Assembly: GCA_963674835.2 (NCBI GenBank)
Contig: CAXXKC010000001.1
Span: 62,001 to 126,000, forward strand
Length of the DNA stretch: 64,000 nucleotides
Source: G963674835 sp963674835
GTDB lineage: Bacteria; Planctomycetota; Planctomycetia; Pirellulales; Thermoguttaceae
Reading direction: 5' to 3'
The notes under the pieces were generated by a model, which worked only from the letters and a program-made list of their open reading frames with translations, ran no database searches and was not told where the DNA came from. Below are positions 18,361 to 26,652 of the stretch, one piece after another. The first letter of the stretch is position 1. Each line of letters opens with the position of its first letter. A program made the translations under genes and the position numbers.

Positions 18361-18743
18361 GCGACAGGGTCGGTCGGAGTGAAGACCGCGAGGTGCTCGA
18401 TACTCTTCGGGGGTGTCTGGGTCTGCCCGGCTGCGGTGGTACGCGGGTAGCCTTTCATTAACCCTGTTGCATGGGTTGTGCGATTTCGGCAACGCGCGGG
18501 CTGAGGCGCGGCCGAGCGCCGGTTGTGGCGCATTCTGTGTAAGGCGTTTCTTAATATCGTCTTACGACGCCGGACACGACTCGCTATCGGGGGGGTGCAG
18601 GCGGCGGTACGCGTCTTGCAGGTTCTCGGAGTGCCCCGGGCCAGTTTTCCCAGGCTGCCTGTCTTGCGCAGGCTTGTGTTCGGGTGGTTCTGGGGTGGCG
18701 GAAAGCGTGACTGTGGTATCGGACTTTCGACAGGACCAAAGCT
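18361..18743. other. Intergenic region, 383 bases, with sigma-54-like promoter
   Basis: Separates the activator gene from asnB. Apart from the promoter-like site at 18437-18452 no gene or terminator is evident; a transcript from that site would have a leader of about 280 bases. Confidence 0.5.
18437..18452 (+). promoter_or_regulatory. Candidate sigma-54 (-24/-12) promoter
   Basis: TGGTACG-CGGG-TAGCC, compared with the consensus TGGCACG-N4-TTGCA. GG and GC are twelve bases apart, the spacing sigma-54 requires. It points toward asnB and sits just after a sigma-54 activator gene. Confidence 0.45.
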
Positions 18744-20744
18744 GTGTGCGGAATTGCCGGGATTGTTGATCTGGGTTCCGGGCCGGTGGAGGCGAAGACG
18801 ATTCGCCGGATGCTGGCGCCCTTGGAACACCGGGGGCCGGACGCCGACGGCGTGGTGGTGCACAGTGGCTGTGGGCTGGGCCACGTGCGGCTGAGCATCG
18901 TCGACCCGTCGGGCGGACACCAGCCCATGTGCAATGAGGACGGGACCGTTTGGGTCACGTTCAACGGCGAGATCTTCAATTATGTGGAACTGCGGCAGAC
19001 GCTGATCGGTCGAGGGCATCGTTTTGCTACGCAGTGCGACACGGAAGTACTGGTGCACCTGTACGAGGAGTACGGCGAGGACTGCGTCGAGCACTTGAAC
19101 GGGCAGTGGGCGTTTGCGATCTGGGATCGGCGGGCGTCGAAGCTCTTTGTGTCGCGTGATCGGCTGGGGATTCGGCCGGTGTTCTACACGGAGGCAGGAA
19201 ACCGGGTGATGTTCGCGTCGGAGGTCAAGTCGCTGTTCACGCAGCCGGAGGTGACGCGGCGTTTGGACCCGGTCGGTTTGGACCAGGTGTTCACGTTCTG
19301 GTGTCCCGTGGCGCCGCGGACGGTGTTCGAAGGAATCTGCGAGCTGCCGCCGGCCCATAATCTGACCATAAGCCGCGGGAAAGTGCAGGTGCGGCGTTAT
19401 TGGCAGCTCGACTACGGGGCAAGCCGGGAGTCGCGGTCGCTGGACGAGTGCGGTGAGGAACTGCTGGAGCTGCTCGTGGATGCGACGCGGCTGCGGCTGC
19501 GGAGCGATGTGCCCGTGGGCGCGTACCTGAGCGGCGGGTTGGATTCGGCGGTGACGACGGCATTGGCGCGGCAGTGCACCAGCGGCGATCTGAAGACGTT
19601 TTCGCTGACGTTCGACAGCGAGGAATTCGACGAGAGCGGGTATCAGCGCCAGGTGGTGGAGCACTTGGGGACGACGCACCGGTCGGTTCGATGCCGGGCG
19701 GAAGACGTCGGGCGGGTGTTTCCAGAGGTGATTTGGCACACGGAACGTCCGGTGCTGCGGACGGCGCCGGCGCCGCTGTTTCTGCTGTCGCAGCTGGTTC
19801 GGGGGGAATCGTACAAGGTGGTGCTCACGGGCGAAGGCTCGGACGAGATGCTGGGCGGCTACGACCTGTTCAAGGAGGCGAAGGTGCGGCGGTTTTGGGC
19901 CGGCCAGCCGGAGTCGGCGATGCGGGCGGCGTTGATCGGGAAGCTCTATCCGTACCTGCCCAAGATGCAGTCACAGTCGCTGGCTTACCGGAAGGCGTTT
20001 TTCGGGGTGCGGCCTGAGGCGTTGGAAAGCCCGATGTTCTCGCACCTGCCGCGGTGGGAATTGACGTCGCGGTTGAAGCTGTTCTTCTCGGAATCGCTGA
20101 AGGCGGAGCTGGCAGATCGCAGGGTGTACGAGGACATCGAGGCGGTGCTGCCGCAAGCGTATGGGAGCTGGCGACCGTTGTGCCAGGCGCAGTACCTGGA
20201 GACGGCCGTGCTGCTGCCGGGCTACATTCTCTCGTCGCAAGGCGACCGGATGGCGATGGCGCACTCGGTGGAAGGAAGGTTTCCGTTCCTGGACCACCGG
20301 TTGGCAGAGTTTGCCGCGAAGCTTCCGCCGCGGTGGAAGATGCACGGAGTGAACGAGAAGTTCCTGCTGAAGCACGCGGTGCGTCACTTGCTGCCGTCGA
20401 GCGTCGTGGAGCGGACGAAGCAGCCGTATCGGGCGCCCGATGGCGAGTGTTTCTTCGGGAGCGGCTCGCGTCGGGCCCAACTGGACTATGTCGAGGCGCT
20501 GTTGGCGCCGGAACGACTGCGGGCGGACGGGATCTTTCAGCCCGAGGCGGTGGACCGCCTGGTGGAGAAGTTCCGTTCGGGCCGGGCGATCGGCGTGAAG
20601 GACAACATGGCGATGGTGGGAATACTGTCGACGCAAGTCCTTGTGGATCGATTCATCCGCCGGGCTCCGGCCGCAGTGTGCGACCTGGTCGAGTCGCCGC
20701 AGGGTGCGATGGCCGCGAATTGCACTTCTCCTTTGATTGGTTAA
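18744..20744 (+). CDS. asnB: Asparagine synthase (glutamine-hydrolysing) family amidotransferase
   Basis: 666 residues from GTG. Cys2 (MCGIAGIVD) is the Ntn glutaminase nucleophile after removal of Met1; RLSIVDPSGGHQPM and FNGEIFNY are glutamine-site motifs. The synthetase half carries the PP-loop YLSGGLDSAV (about 257-266), LTGEGSDEMLGGYD and the SVEGRFPFLDH motif. The family transfers glutamine-derived NH3 to an adenylated carboxylate. Standalone AsnB makes asparagine, but enzymes of this length encoded beside an acyl carrier protein and acyl ligase usually amidate pathway intermediates; the same trio occurs in exosortase-associated polysaccharide loci. First gene of the cluster; ACP follows within 30 bases. 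Confidence 0.92.
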   Translation: MCGIAGIVDLGSGPVEAKTIRRMLAPLEHRGPDADGVVVHSGCGLGHVRLSIVDPSGGHQPMCNEDGTVWVTFNGEIFNYVELRQTLIGRGHRFATQCDTEVLVHLYEEYGEDCVEHLNGQWAFAIWDRRASKLFVSRDRLGIRPVFYTEAGNRVMFASEVKSLFTQPEVTRRLDPVGLDQVFTFWCPVAPRTVFEGICELPPAHNLTISRGKVQVRRYWQLDYGASRESRSLDECGEELLELLVDATRLRLRSDVPVGAYLSGGLDSAVTTALARQCTSGDLKTFSLTFDSEEFDESGYQRQVVEHLGTTHRSVRCRAEDVGRVFPEVIWHTERPVLRTAPAPLFLLSQLVRGESYKVVLTGEGSDEMLGGYDLFKEAKVRRFWAGQPESAMRAALIGKLYPYLPKMQSQSLAYRKAFFGVRPEALESPMFSHLPRWELTSRLKLFFSESLKAELADRRVYEDIEAVLPQAYGSWRPLCQAQYLETAVLLPGYILSSQGDRMAMAHSVEGRFPFLDHRLAEFAAKLPPRWKMHGVNEKFLLKHAVRHLLPSSVVERTKQPYRAPDGECFFGSGSRRAQLDYVEALLAPERLRADGIFQPEAVDRLVEKFRSGRAIGVKDNMAMVGILSTQVLVDRFIRRAPAAVCDLVESPQGAMAANCTSPLIG

Positions 20745-20772
20745 CCACGTGACGACGAAATTGGATACTACT

Positions 20773-21039
20773 ATGAACGACATTTCAGCCACTTTGCGGA
20801 CGTTCGTGTGCGAGAACTTTCTGTTCGGAGAGGATTTTGCACTGGGCGACGAGGACTCGTTTCTGGAGCACGGCCTGATCGATTCGACGGGCGTGCTGGA
20901 GCTGGTCGCCTTCTTGGAGCAGCACTACCAGATCGCGATCGACGACGAGGAACTGGTACCGGAGAACCTGGACTCGATCGCCAACCTGGTGCGGTTTCTG
21001 CATTCGAAGCTCCCGCAGAGCGTGTCGCGGGTCGGTTGA
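20773..21039 (+). CDS. Acyl carrier protein
   Basis: 88 residues from the ATG at 20773; a GTG at 20749 in the same frame would add eight. The carrier fold is clear: FLEHGLIDSTGVLELVAFLE holds the phosphopantetheine Ser in the DS motif (about residue 38), then YQIAIDDEELVPENLDSI and a final helix. It is acidic overall. It differs from fatty-acid AcpP, which usually has GADSLD, and fits the stand-alone carriers paired with dedicated AMP ligases. The next gene, an acyl ligase, starts 24 bases downstream and is its likely loading enzyme. Confidence 0.9.
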   Translation: MNDISATLRTFVCENFLFGEDFALGDEDSFLEHGLIDSTGVLELVAFLEQHYQIAIDDEELVPENLDSIANLVRFLHSKLPQSVSRVG

Positions 21040-21063
21040 GTTCGGGGTAGTTGGAGGCCACTC

Positions 21064-22617
21064 ATGCAGCTTGAGAGCTTTCTGGAACAGAGTGCCCGGC
21101 GTTTGCCGGAGAAGATTGCGCTGGTCGCGAGCGGACGGCGATGGACGTACGCCGAGGTGGAGCGCGCGGCGAATCAGTTGGCGCATGGGCTGGTTGCTGA
21201 GGGAGTGCGGCGAGGCGATCGGGTGGCCGTTTGCCTGGAGAACACGGCCGAGTCCGTGGTGGCCATCTTCGCCATCCTGAAGGCCGGGGCCGTGTTCATG
21301 ATGGTCAACCCGACCACGAAGACGGACAAGGCGGCGTACATCCTGAACAACTCGCGAGCCGTGGGGCTGGTGGCGTCGGGGCGAAAGCTGGCCGGGTTGG
21401 CCGAGCTGTGGGGGCAGACGCCGCATCTTCGGTGCGTTGTGGTCGCCGATGCGGCCGGCACGCTGCCGAGCGTTGAGGGGAAATCGTTCCGCCGCTGGGA
21501 CGATCTGCTGGATCGGCACGGCGCGGACGTGGAACCGCCGGCCAAGCAGGCGATCGATATCGACCTGGCGGCGCTGGTTTATACGTCGGGATCGACGGGA
21601 AATCCGAAGGGCGTGATGCTGACGCACCTGAATATGGTGTCGGCGGCGCGATCGATCACGACGTACCTGGGGAACGTGGAAGACGACATCATTCTGAACG
21701 TTCTGCCGCTGTCGTTCGATTACGGGCTGTACCAGGTGCTGATGGCTTTCCGGTTCGGCGGCACGGTGGTTCTGGAGCGGTCGTTTGCGTACCCACACGC
21801 GGTGTTGCAGAAGCTGGCGGCGGAGCGAGCCACGGGGTTTCCGCTGGTTCCGACGATGGCGGCCATCCTGCTTCAAATGGACTTGAGCCGTTACGACCTG
21901 TCGGCGTTGCGTTATGTGACGAACACGGGCGCGGCCTTGCCGGTGGACCACATCCAGCGGCTGCGCCGGTTGCTGCCGCAGGCCAAGGTGTTTTCGATGT
22001 ACGGGCTGACCGAGTGCAAGCGGGTCTCGTACTTGCCGCCGGAGCTGTTGGATGAGCGGCCGGGCTCGGTGGGCCGGGGGATGCCGAACGAAGAGGTGTA
22101 CCTCGTGGACGACGAGGGGAACCGGCTGGGTTTCGGGTCGACCGGGCAGTTGGTGGTTCGCGGCGCGAACGTGATGAAGGGCTACTGGGAACTGCAGGAA
22201 GAAACGGACCGGGTGCTGAAGCCGGGGCCGCTTCCGGGCGAGAAGGTGCTGTATACGGGGGACCTCTTCCGCACGGACCTGGACGGATACCTGTATTTCG
22301 TAGGGCGCCGGGACGACATCATCAAGAGCCGCGGCGAGAAGGTCAGCCCGAAGGAAGTGGAAAACGTGTTGTGCAGCCACGAAGAAGTGGCGGAGGCGGC
22401 CGTGATCGGAGTGCCGGACGCGATCCTCGGCCAGGCAATCAAGGCGATTGTCGCCCGACGAAGCGGAAGCACGCTGAGCGAAAAGGAATTGCTGCGACAT
22501 TGCGCCGGGCGGTTGGAAGATTTTATGGTTCCGCAGATGGTGGAGTTTCGCGAGACGCTTCCCAAGTCGGCCAACGGGAAGATCGATAAGCGGGTTCTTG
22601 CAGGAGTAAACGCATGA
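21064..22617 (+). CDS. AMP-forming acyl ligase (acyl-CoA/ACP synthetase, ANL family)
   Basis: 517 residues; the ATG follows GGAGG. ANL motifs: YTSGSTGNPKGVMLTH (phosphate loop, about 178-193), YGLTECKRVSYLP (A5), YTGDLFRTDLDGYLYFVGRRD (A7-A8 region, quoted in part) and the catalytic Lys in SANGKIDKR (A10). No membrane segments. The enzyme adenylates a carboxylic acid and passes it to a thiol; here the preceding ACP is the obvious acceptor. The substrate pocket cannot be read by eye, so the acid is unknown. It overlaps the next gene by four bases (ATGA), which indicates translational coupling. Confidence 0.92.
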   Translation: MQLESFLEQSARRLPEKIALVASGRRWTYAEVERAANQLAHGLVAEGVRRGDRVAVCLENTAESVVAIFAILKAGAVFMMVNPTTKTDKAAYILNNSRAVGLVASGRKLAGLAELWGQTPHLRCVVVADAAGTLPSVEGKSFRRWDDLLDRHGADVEPPAKQAIDIDLAALVYTSGSTGNPKGVMLTHLNMVSAARSITTYLGNVEDDIILNVLPLSFDYGLYQVLMAFRFGGTVVLERSFAYPHAVLQKLAAERATGFPLVPTMAAILLQMDLSRYDLSALRYVTNTGAALPVDHIQRLRRLLPQAKVFSMYGLTECKRVSYLPPELLDERPGSVGRGMPNEEVYLVDDEGNRLGFGSTGQLVVRGANVMKGYWELQEETDRVLKPGPLPGEKVLYTGDLFRTDLDGYLYFVGRRDDIIKSRGEKVSPKEVENVLCSHEEVAEAAVIGVPDAILGQAIKAIVARRSGSTLSEKELLRHCAGRLEDFMVPQMVEFRETLPKSANGKIDKRVLAGVNA

Positions 22618-23609
22618 TTCGAAGCGCTGGAGCATCGACGTTTTCGGCAGGCGTGTTGACGCTCGACGCGGCCGCGGAAGTGGCGCGGATCGTGGCGGCG
22701 ATCCGGCAGCAGGTTCTTCAGGATCTGCGGCGCAAGGGGGTCGTGCTGGGCCTGTCGGGCGGGATCGACAGCAGCGTGGTGGCGGCCCTGTGCGTGCGAG
22801 CCCTGGGGCCGGACCGCGTGCTGGGGCTGCTCATGCCGGAGCGCGACTCGTCGGGGGACAGCCTGGAGTTGGGGCGTCTGCTGGCGGAGCAGCTTGGAAT
22901 TGAGAGCGAGCTGGAGGACGTGACGACGACGCTGGAGGCGGCCGGATGCTACCGACGGCGCGACGAGGCGATCCGCAGCGTGCTGCCGCAGTATGGGCCC
23001 GGGTATACGTCGAAGATCGTGCTGCCGGAGCTTCTGGACGGAAAAGTGTACCGGGTGTTTCACGTGGTGATTCAGTCGCCGTACGGGGTCGTCCACCGGG
23101 CGAGGCTGCCGCTGAAGGCGTATCAGGAAATCGTCGCGGCGACGAACTTCAAGCAGCGGGTTCGGAAGATGATGGAGTATTACCACGCGGACCGGGTGCG
23201 ATATGCGGTGGCCGGGACGCCGAACCGGTTGGAGTACGACCAGGGCTTCTTCGTGAAGAACGGCGATGGGGCCGCCGATTTGAAGCCGATCGGGCATCTG
23301 TACAAGAGCCAGGTGTATCAGTTGGCGGAGTATCTGGGGGTTCCGGAGTGCATCCGCCGGCGCCCGCCGACGACGGACACGTATTCGATGCCGCAGTCGC
23401 AGGACGAGTTTTTCTTTTCGCTTTCGTATGACAAGCTCGACCTGTGCCTGTATGGGCGGGATCATGATGTGCCGGCCACGGAGGTTGGCAAGGCGTTGGG
23501 GTTGCGAGTGGAGCAGGTGGAGTGGGTTTATCGGGATATCGATGCGAAGCGGGCGGCCGCGCGGTATTTGCATGCGGGGCCGTTGATGGTTGGGAATGAC
23601 GGGTATTGA
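22614..23609 (+). CDS. nadE: NAD(+) synthase-like N-type ATP pyrophosphatase
   Basis: 331 residues, against about 275 for ammonia-dependent NadE. The PP-loop LGLSGGIDSSVVAALC lies near 45-60. Later NadE-like blocks are AGTPNRLEYDQGF, KNGDGAADLKPIGHLYKSQV and LGVPECIRRRPPTTDTYS. An insert after the PP-loop (roughly 110-160, VLPELLDGKVYRVFHVVI) is absent from classical NadE. There is no nitrilase-type glutaminase domain, so free ammonia or ammonia from AsnB must be used. Its tight coupling to the acyl ligase suggests it is dedicated to this pathway rather than to NAD synthesis. Alternative: a genuine housekeeping NadE recruited to the locus. Confidence 0.85.
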   Translation: MIRSAGASTFSAGVLTLDAAAEVARIVAAIRQQVLQDLRRKGVVLGLSGGIDSSVVAALCVRALGPDRVLGLLMPERDSSGDSLELGRLLAEQLGIESELEDVTTTLEAAGCYRRRDEAIRSVLPQYGPGYTSKIVLPELLDGKVYRVFHVVIQSPYGVVHRARLPLKAYQEIVAATNFKQRVRKMMEYYHADRVRYAVAGTPNRLEYDQGFFVKNGDGAADLKPIGHLYKSQVYQLAEYLGVPECIRRRPPTTDTYSMPQSQDEFFFSLSYDKLDLCLYGRDHDVPATEVGKALGLRVEQVEWVYRDIDAKRAAARYLHAGPLMVGNDGY

Positions 23610-23659
23610 GGCACAGCCGGGGGCGGTGGGGCACAGCCGGGGGCGGCTGTGCTACATGG
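23610..23659. repeat. Dispersed palindromic repeat, family B, one partial and one full copy
   Basis: GGCACAGCCGGGGGCGG is repeated: partial at 23610-23626, full at 23630-23659 with GGCTGTGCTACATGG. CACAGCCG and CGGCTGTG form a hairpin. Other copies: 39550, 43537, 47107, 57826, 61194. Confidence 0.75.
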
Positions 23660-23676
23660 TGGGCGAGGGGAGGTTC

Positions 23677-23709
23677 TGGTGGGGCTCGCTACGATTGGCC
23701 CACCTTACG
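23677..23709. repeat. Dispersed repeat, family A, diverged copy
   Basis: TGGTGGGGCTCGCTACGATT followed by GGCCCACCTTACG, the diverged counterpart of 1321-1363 and 62281-62321. Confidence 0.6.
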
Positions 23710-23733
23710 ATGTTGTTGGGAGTGTGAAGAGAG

Positions 23734-24822
23734 ATGAGCTATAGCGTTTTGGCGGCCGATATGGAGCGGGATTCGGAGACGATTCTGGGGCTATGGTCGC
23801 GGAATCTGCCGGAGGCGGCCAGGGAGCGGTATCCATGGCTGTATACGGCGGGGCCGGCGATCGGTTGGATCGCGCGCGATGAGGCGGGGTGCGCGGTGGG
23901 AAGCACGGGGCTGATGCACCGGAAGGTGAAGCTGCTGAATGAGACGGTCGCGGCGGGGCAGGCGGTGGACATGAACGTGGACCGCGGGCATCGCAGCCTG
24001 GGGCCGGCGATGGCGCTTCAGCGGGCGGTGACGGGGATGGTGGGCAACGGGAAACTGCGGATGGTGTACGCGCTGCCGAACGATCGCTCGGAGCCGGTGC
24101 TGCACAGGGCGGGTTATCGGGCGTTCGGGCAGTTGCAGCGGTGGGCCAAGCCGCTGGTGAGTGAGCCGCTGTTGCGGACGCGTCTTCGGTGGTCGGTGGT
24201 GCGACGGCCGTTGGCCGGGGCCATCGATTCGGTGTTGAAGATCCGGTCGCCGGAGATGTGGACGCGGCCGCCGCAGGGGTTGTACTTCCATCGGATCTAC
24301 CGGTTCGATCCGCGCTTTGACGACTTGTGGCATACGGCGGGGCCGAGGTTCCCGGTGGCGGGGGAGCGGACGGGGGCGTATTTGGATTGGCGATGGCGGC
24401 AAAACCCGGGTTTGAAGCACGAGATCGTGGGACTGTGCGATCGCGAGAGCCGGCTGCTGGCCTATGCCGTGTATAGCCGGCGAGGGAACGTCGTGTACCT
24501 GGACGATTTCCTGTTCTCGGAAATCTGGCAGTTGGAGCAGGTGTTGGCGGAGCTGCTGCGGATCGCGCGGCGGACGCGGGCGGAGGCGCTGATTACGGTA
24601 TACCTGGGCTCGCCGCAGGTGGAGGCGCTGTTGGAACGCTTTGGATTCTGGAGGCGGCCGGGGCACTGGAACGCGCTGGTGTACGTGGATCCGAGGCATC
24701 CGGCCAGCGCGGACGCGCGGATCTATGATTCGGCCAATTGGCACCTGACGCGCGCGGACCTGGACACCGATTTCCTGGCGGTGGCGGGGCCGGAGGTCAA
24801 TAGTCGCTCGGCAACTGCTTGA
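23734..24822 (+). CDS. Double-GNAT N-acetyltransferase-like protein
   Basis: 362 residues without signal or membrane segments. The first half shows a GNAT pattern (AVGSTGLMHRKVKLLN, AVDMNVDRGHRSLGPAMAL, LPNDRSEPVLHRAGYRAFG). The second half repeats it (YAVYSRRGNVVYLDDFLFS, LEQVLAELLRIARRTRAEAL, ALLERFGFWRRPGHW). Proteins of this type are often encoded in surface polysaccharide or exosortase-linked loci; the acceptor is unknown. It is co-oriented with the asnB-nadE genes but separated by 124 bases containing repeats A and B, so co-transcription is not certain. Its last 26 bases overlap the 3' end of flxA on the other strand. Confidence 0.75.
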   Translation: MSYSVLAADMERDSETILGLWSRNLPEAARERYPWLYTAGPAIGWIARDEAGCAVGSTGLMHRKVKLLNETVAAGQAVDMNVDRGHRSLGPAMALQRAVTGMVGNGKLRMVYALPNDRSEPVLHRAGYRAFGQLQRWAKPLVSEPLLRTRLRWSVVRRPLAGAIDSVLKIRSPEMWTRPPQGLYFHRIYRFDPRFDDLWHTAGPRFPVAGERTGAYLDWRWRQNPGLKHEIVGLCDRESRLLAYAVYSRRGNVVYLDDFLFSEIWQLEQVLAELLRIARRTRAEALITVYLGSPQVEALLERFGFWRRPGHWNALVYVDPRHPASADARIYDSANWHLTRADLDTDFLAVAGPEVNSRSATA

Positions 24823-25630
24823 GTTGTTCGAGCGTGAAGACGGGGCCTTCCTTGCAGACGTAGACCGGCCCACAGTTGCAGCGTCCGCATTTGCCGACGC
24901 CGCACTTCATGCGGTTCTCGAGGCTGGTATAGACGTTGCGGTCTTCGAAGCCCATCTTGGCGAGGATGGGAAGCGTGAACTTGATCATGATCGGGGGACC
25001 GATCACGAGGGCCACGGAGTTGTCGGCGGGGATTTTGGCTCGTTCGAGGACTGAGGGCACGAAACCGACCTCGCCCTGGAAGTCGGGCGTTTCGCCGCCG
25101 GGGTCGACACAGCAGACGACGCGAACGTTGTCGTGCCGGGCCCATTGGTCGAGCTCATCGCGGAAGACGAGGTCGCCGACGGTGCGCGCTCCGTAGACGA
25201 TGGTGATGTGGCCGAAGTCGTCGCGGTTTTCGAGGGCATACCAGATGGCGCATCGGATGGGCGGCATGGCAATTCCGCCACCGACGAAGATGAGGTTCTT
25301 GCCCTTCCAGTCGTCCATGGGATAGGCGTTGCCATAGGGACCGCGGAAGCCGATGGTGTCGCTGGCGTCGATCGCCCAAAGGGATTCGGTGACCTTGCCG
25401 GTGCGGCGGAAGCAGAACTCGAAGTAGTCCTTCCACGTGGAACTGGAGCAGATGTTGAAGGTGGACTCGCCGGCGCCGAACGCGGAGAAGATGCCGAACT
25501 GTCCGGGGCGGAAGGAGAAGTCGCGGGCCTTCTGCTCGTCGCAGAAGCGAACGCGGACAGACTTGACGTCGGCCGTTTGCTGGCGGACTTCGAGGACTTC
25601 GACGAGGTCGGGTTGGTAGATGTTGATCAT
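24797..25630 (-). CDS. flxA: FAD/NAD(P)-binding oxidoreductase subunit, FlxA-like
   Basis: 277 residues, ferredoxin-NADP reductase fold. FAD-binding residues lie in FRPGQFGIFSAFGAGESTF (about 43-61), the NAD(P) site in LIFVGGGIAMPPIRCAIWYA (about 118-137), and a C-terminal Cys group (CGVGKCGRCNCGPVYVC) binds a 2Fe-2S cluster. The same fold serves as gamma subunit of group 3b hydrogenases and AsrB; as last gene of an hdrCBA-flxDCB operon it is assigned to FlxA, the NADH-oxidising subunit of Flx-Hdr. The start is set by ATGA overlap with the upstream gene. Cofactor choice (NADH or NADPH) is inferred. Confidence 0.85.
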   Translation of the reverse strand: MINIYQPDLVEVLEVRQQTADVKSVRVRFCDEQKARDFSFRPGQFGIFSAFGAGESTFNICSSSTWKDYFEFCFRRTGKVTESLWAIDASDTIGFRGPYGNAYPMDDWKGKNLIFVGGGIAMPPIRCAIWYALENRDDFGHITIVYGARTVGDLVFRDELDQWARHDNVRVVCCVDPGGETPDFQGEVGFVPSVLERAKIPADNSVALVIGPPIMIKFTLPILAKMGFEDRNVYTSLENRMKCGVGKCGRCNCGPVYVCKEGPVFTLEQLKQLPSDY

Positions 25631-26652
25631 GGTTGGGCCTCGGTGGGCGCGCCGGCGGGGGCGTCTTGGAGGGCGCCGAGGACGTTGCGGATGCCGAGGC
25701 TGACGGGGCAATTGCGGGTGCAGTTGCCGCAGCCGGTGCAGGCGACGACGCCGAACTTGTCGGGGTAGATGCGGTATTTGTGGTAGATGCGCTGGCGTTG
25801 GCGCTGGCTCTGGGTGCTGCGGGGGTTGTGGCCGGAGGCGTGCATGGTGAACATGGCCGCCTGGCAGGTGTCCCAGTTGCGAACGCGATGGCCGCCGTCG
25901 GGGGCACGCTCGTCGACGATGTCGAAGCAATGGCAGGTGGGGCAGTGGTAGGTGCAGGCACCGCAGCCGAGGCAGCGGAGGGTGGCCGTTTGCCAGACGG
26001 GGTTCTCGAAATCGCCGGCGAGGATTTGCTGCACGGCGTCGAGATCGACGCGTGTCGGGGGGCCGGTGACGGTGCCGTGGTCGGCGGGGACATCCTCCGT
26101 CTGGCCGGCCAGCAGGGCTTCGCCCTTTTCGGTCAGGCAGCGGACTTCGTAGCGGTTGTCGCCGAGATCGAAGAGGATAACATCGGAACCTTGTTCGGAT
26201 TCGGGGCCGAGGCCGAGCGATGTGCAGAAGCAGTGTTCGTCGAACTGGCGACATGCCAACGTGATGACGGTCGTTTGCAGCCGACGGCGGATGTAGAATT
26301 GGTCTTCGTAGTCCCAGTGGAAGACATGGTCGAGGATGGGCAGCGAGGCGGCATCGCAGGGCCGCGCGCCGACGATCACCTGCGGGGCAACGAGGGGGTC
26401 GGCCTGGAGCAGTTCGGGGCGATTTCCGTTGAGGCGGTATCCGTAGAGTTTCTCGTGTTGCGGAAAGATGAACTGCTTGATGGAGTTCGCCGGCCGGATG
26501 AAACCGTCGAGGAGTAAGTCGGTTGATGCGGCCAGCGGTTGGTAGAGGATGAGCTCGGGGCCGACTCGGACGGGACCGGCGACGTGGGTGCCAGCCTGGA
26601 GCCAGGAGTCGACGAGGCGATCGAGCTGTTGACGGGAGAGGACCAAAGTCAT
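25627..26652 (-). CDS. flxB: 4Fe-4S electron-transfer subunit, FlxB-like (hydrogenase beta/AsrA type)
   Basis: 341 residues, soluble. The N-terminal two thirds match the beta subunit of sulfhydrogenases and AsrA, with KQFIFPQHEKLYGY and VIVGARPCDAASLPILD. Two 4Fe-4S motifs follow: CLGCGACTYHCPTCHC (about 238-253) and CTGCGNCTRNCPVSLGI (about 309-325). It passes electrons between the FAD subunit and the Hdr part. It overlaps both neighbours by four bases (ATGA), so the operon is translationally coupled. Related in sequence plan to the protein at 47315-48535, the hydrogenase beta subunit. Confidence 0.85.
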   Translation of the reverse strand: MTLVLSRQQLDRLVDSWLQAGTHVAGPVRVGPELILYQPLAASTDLLLDGFIRPANSIKQFIFPQHEKLYGYRLNGNRPELLQADPLVAPQVIVGARPCDAASLPILDHVFHWDYEDQFYIRRRLQTTVITLACRQFDEHCFCTSLGLGPESEQGSDVILFDLGDNRYEVRCLTEKGEALLAGQTEDVPADHGTVTGPPTRVDLDAVQQILAGDFENPVWQTATLRCLGCGACTYHCPTCHCFDIVDERAPDGGHRVRNWDTCQAAMFTMHASGHNPRSTQSQRQRQRIYHKYRIYPDKFGVVACTGCGNCTRNCPVSLGIRNVLGALQDAPAGAPTEAQP

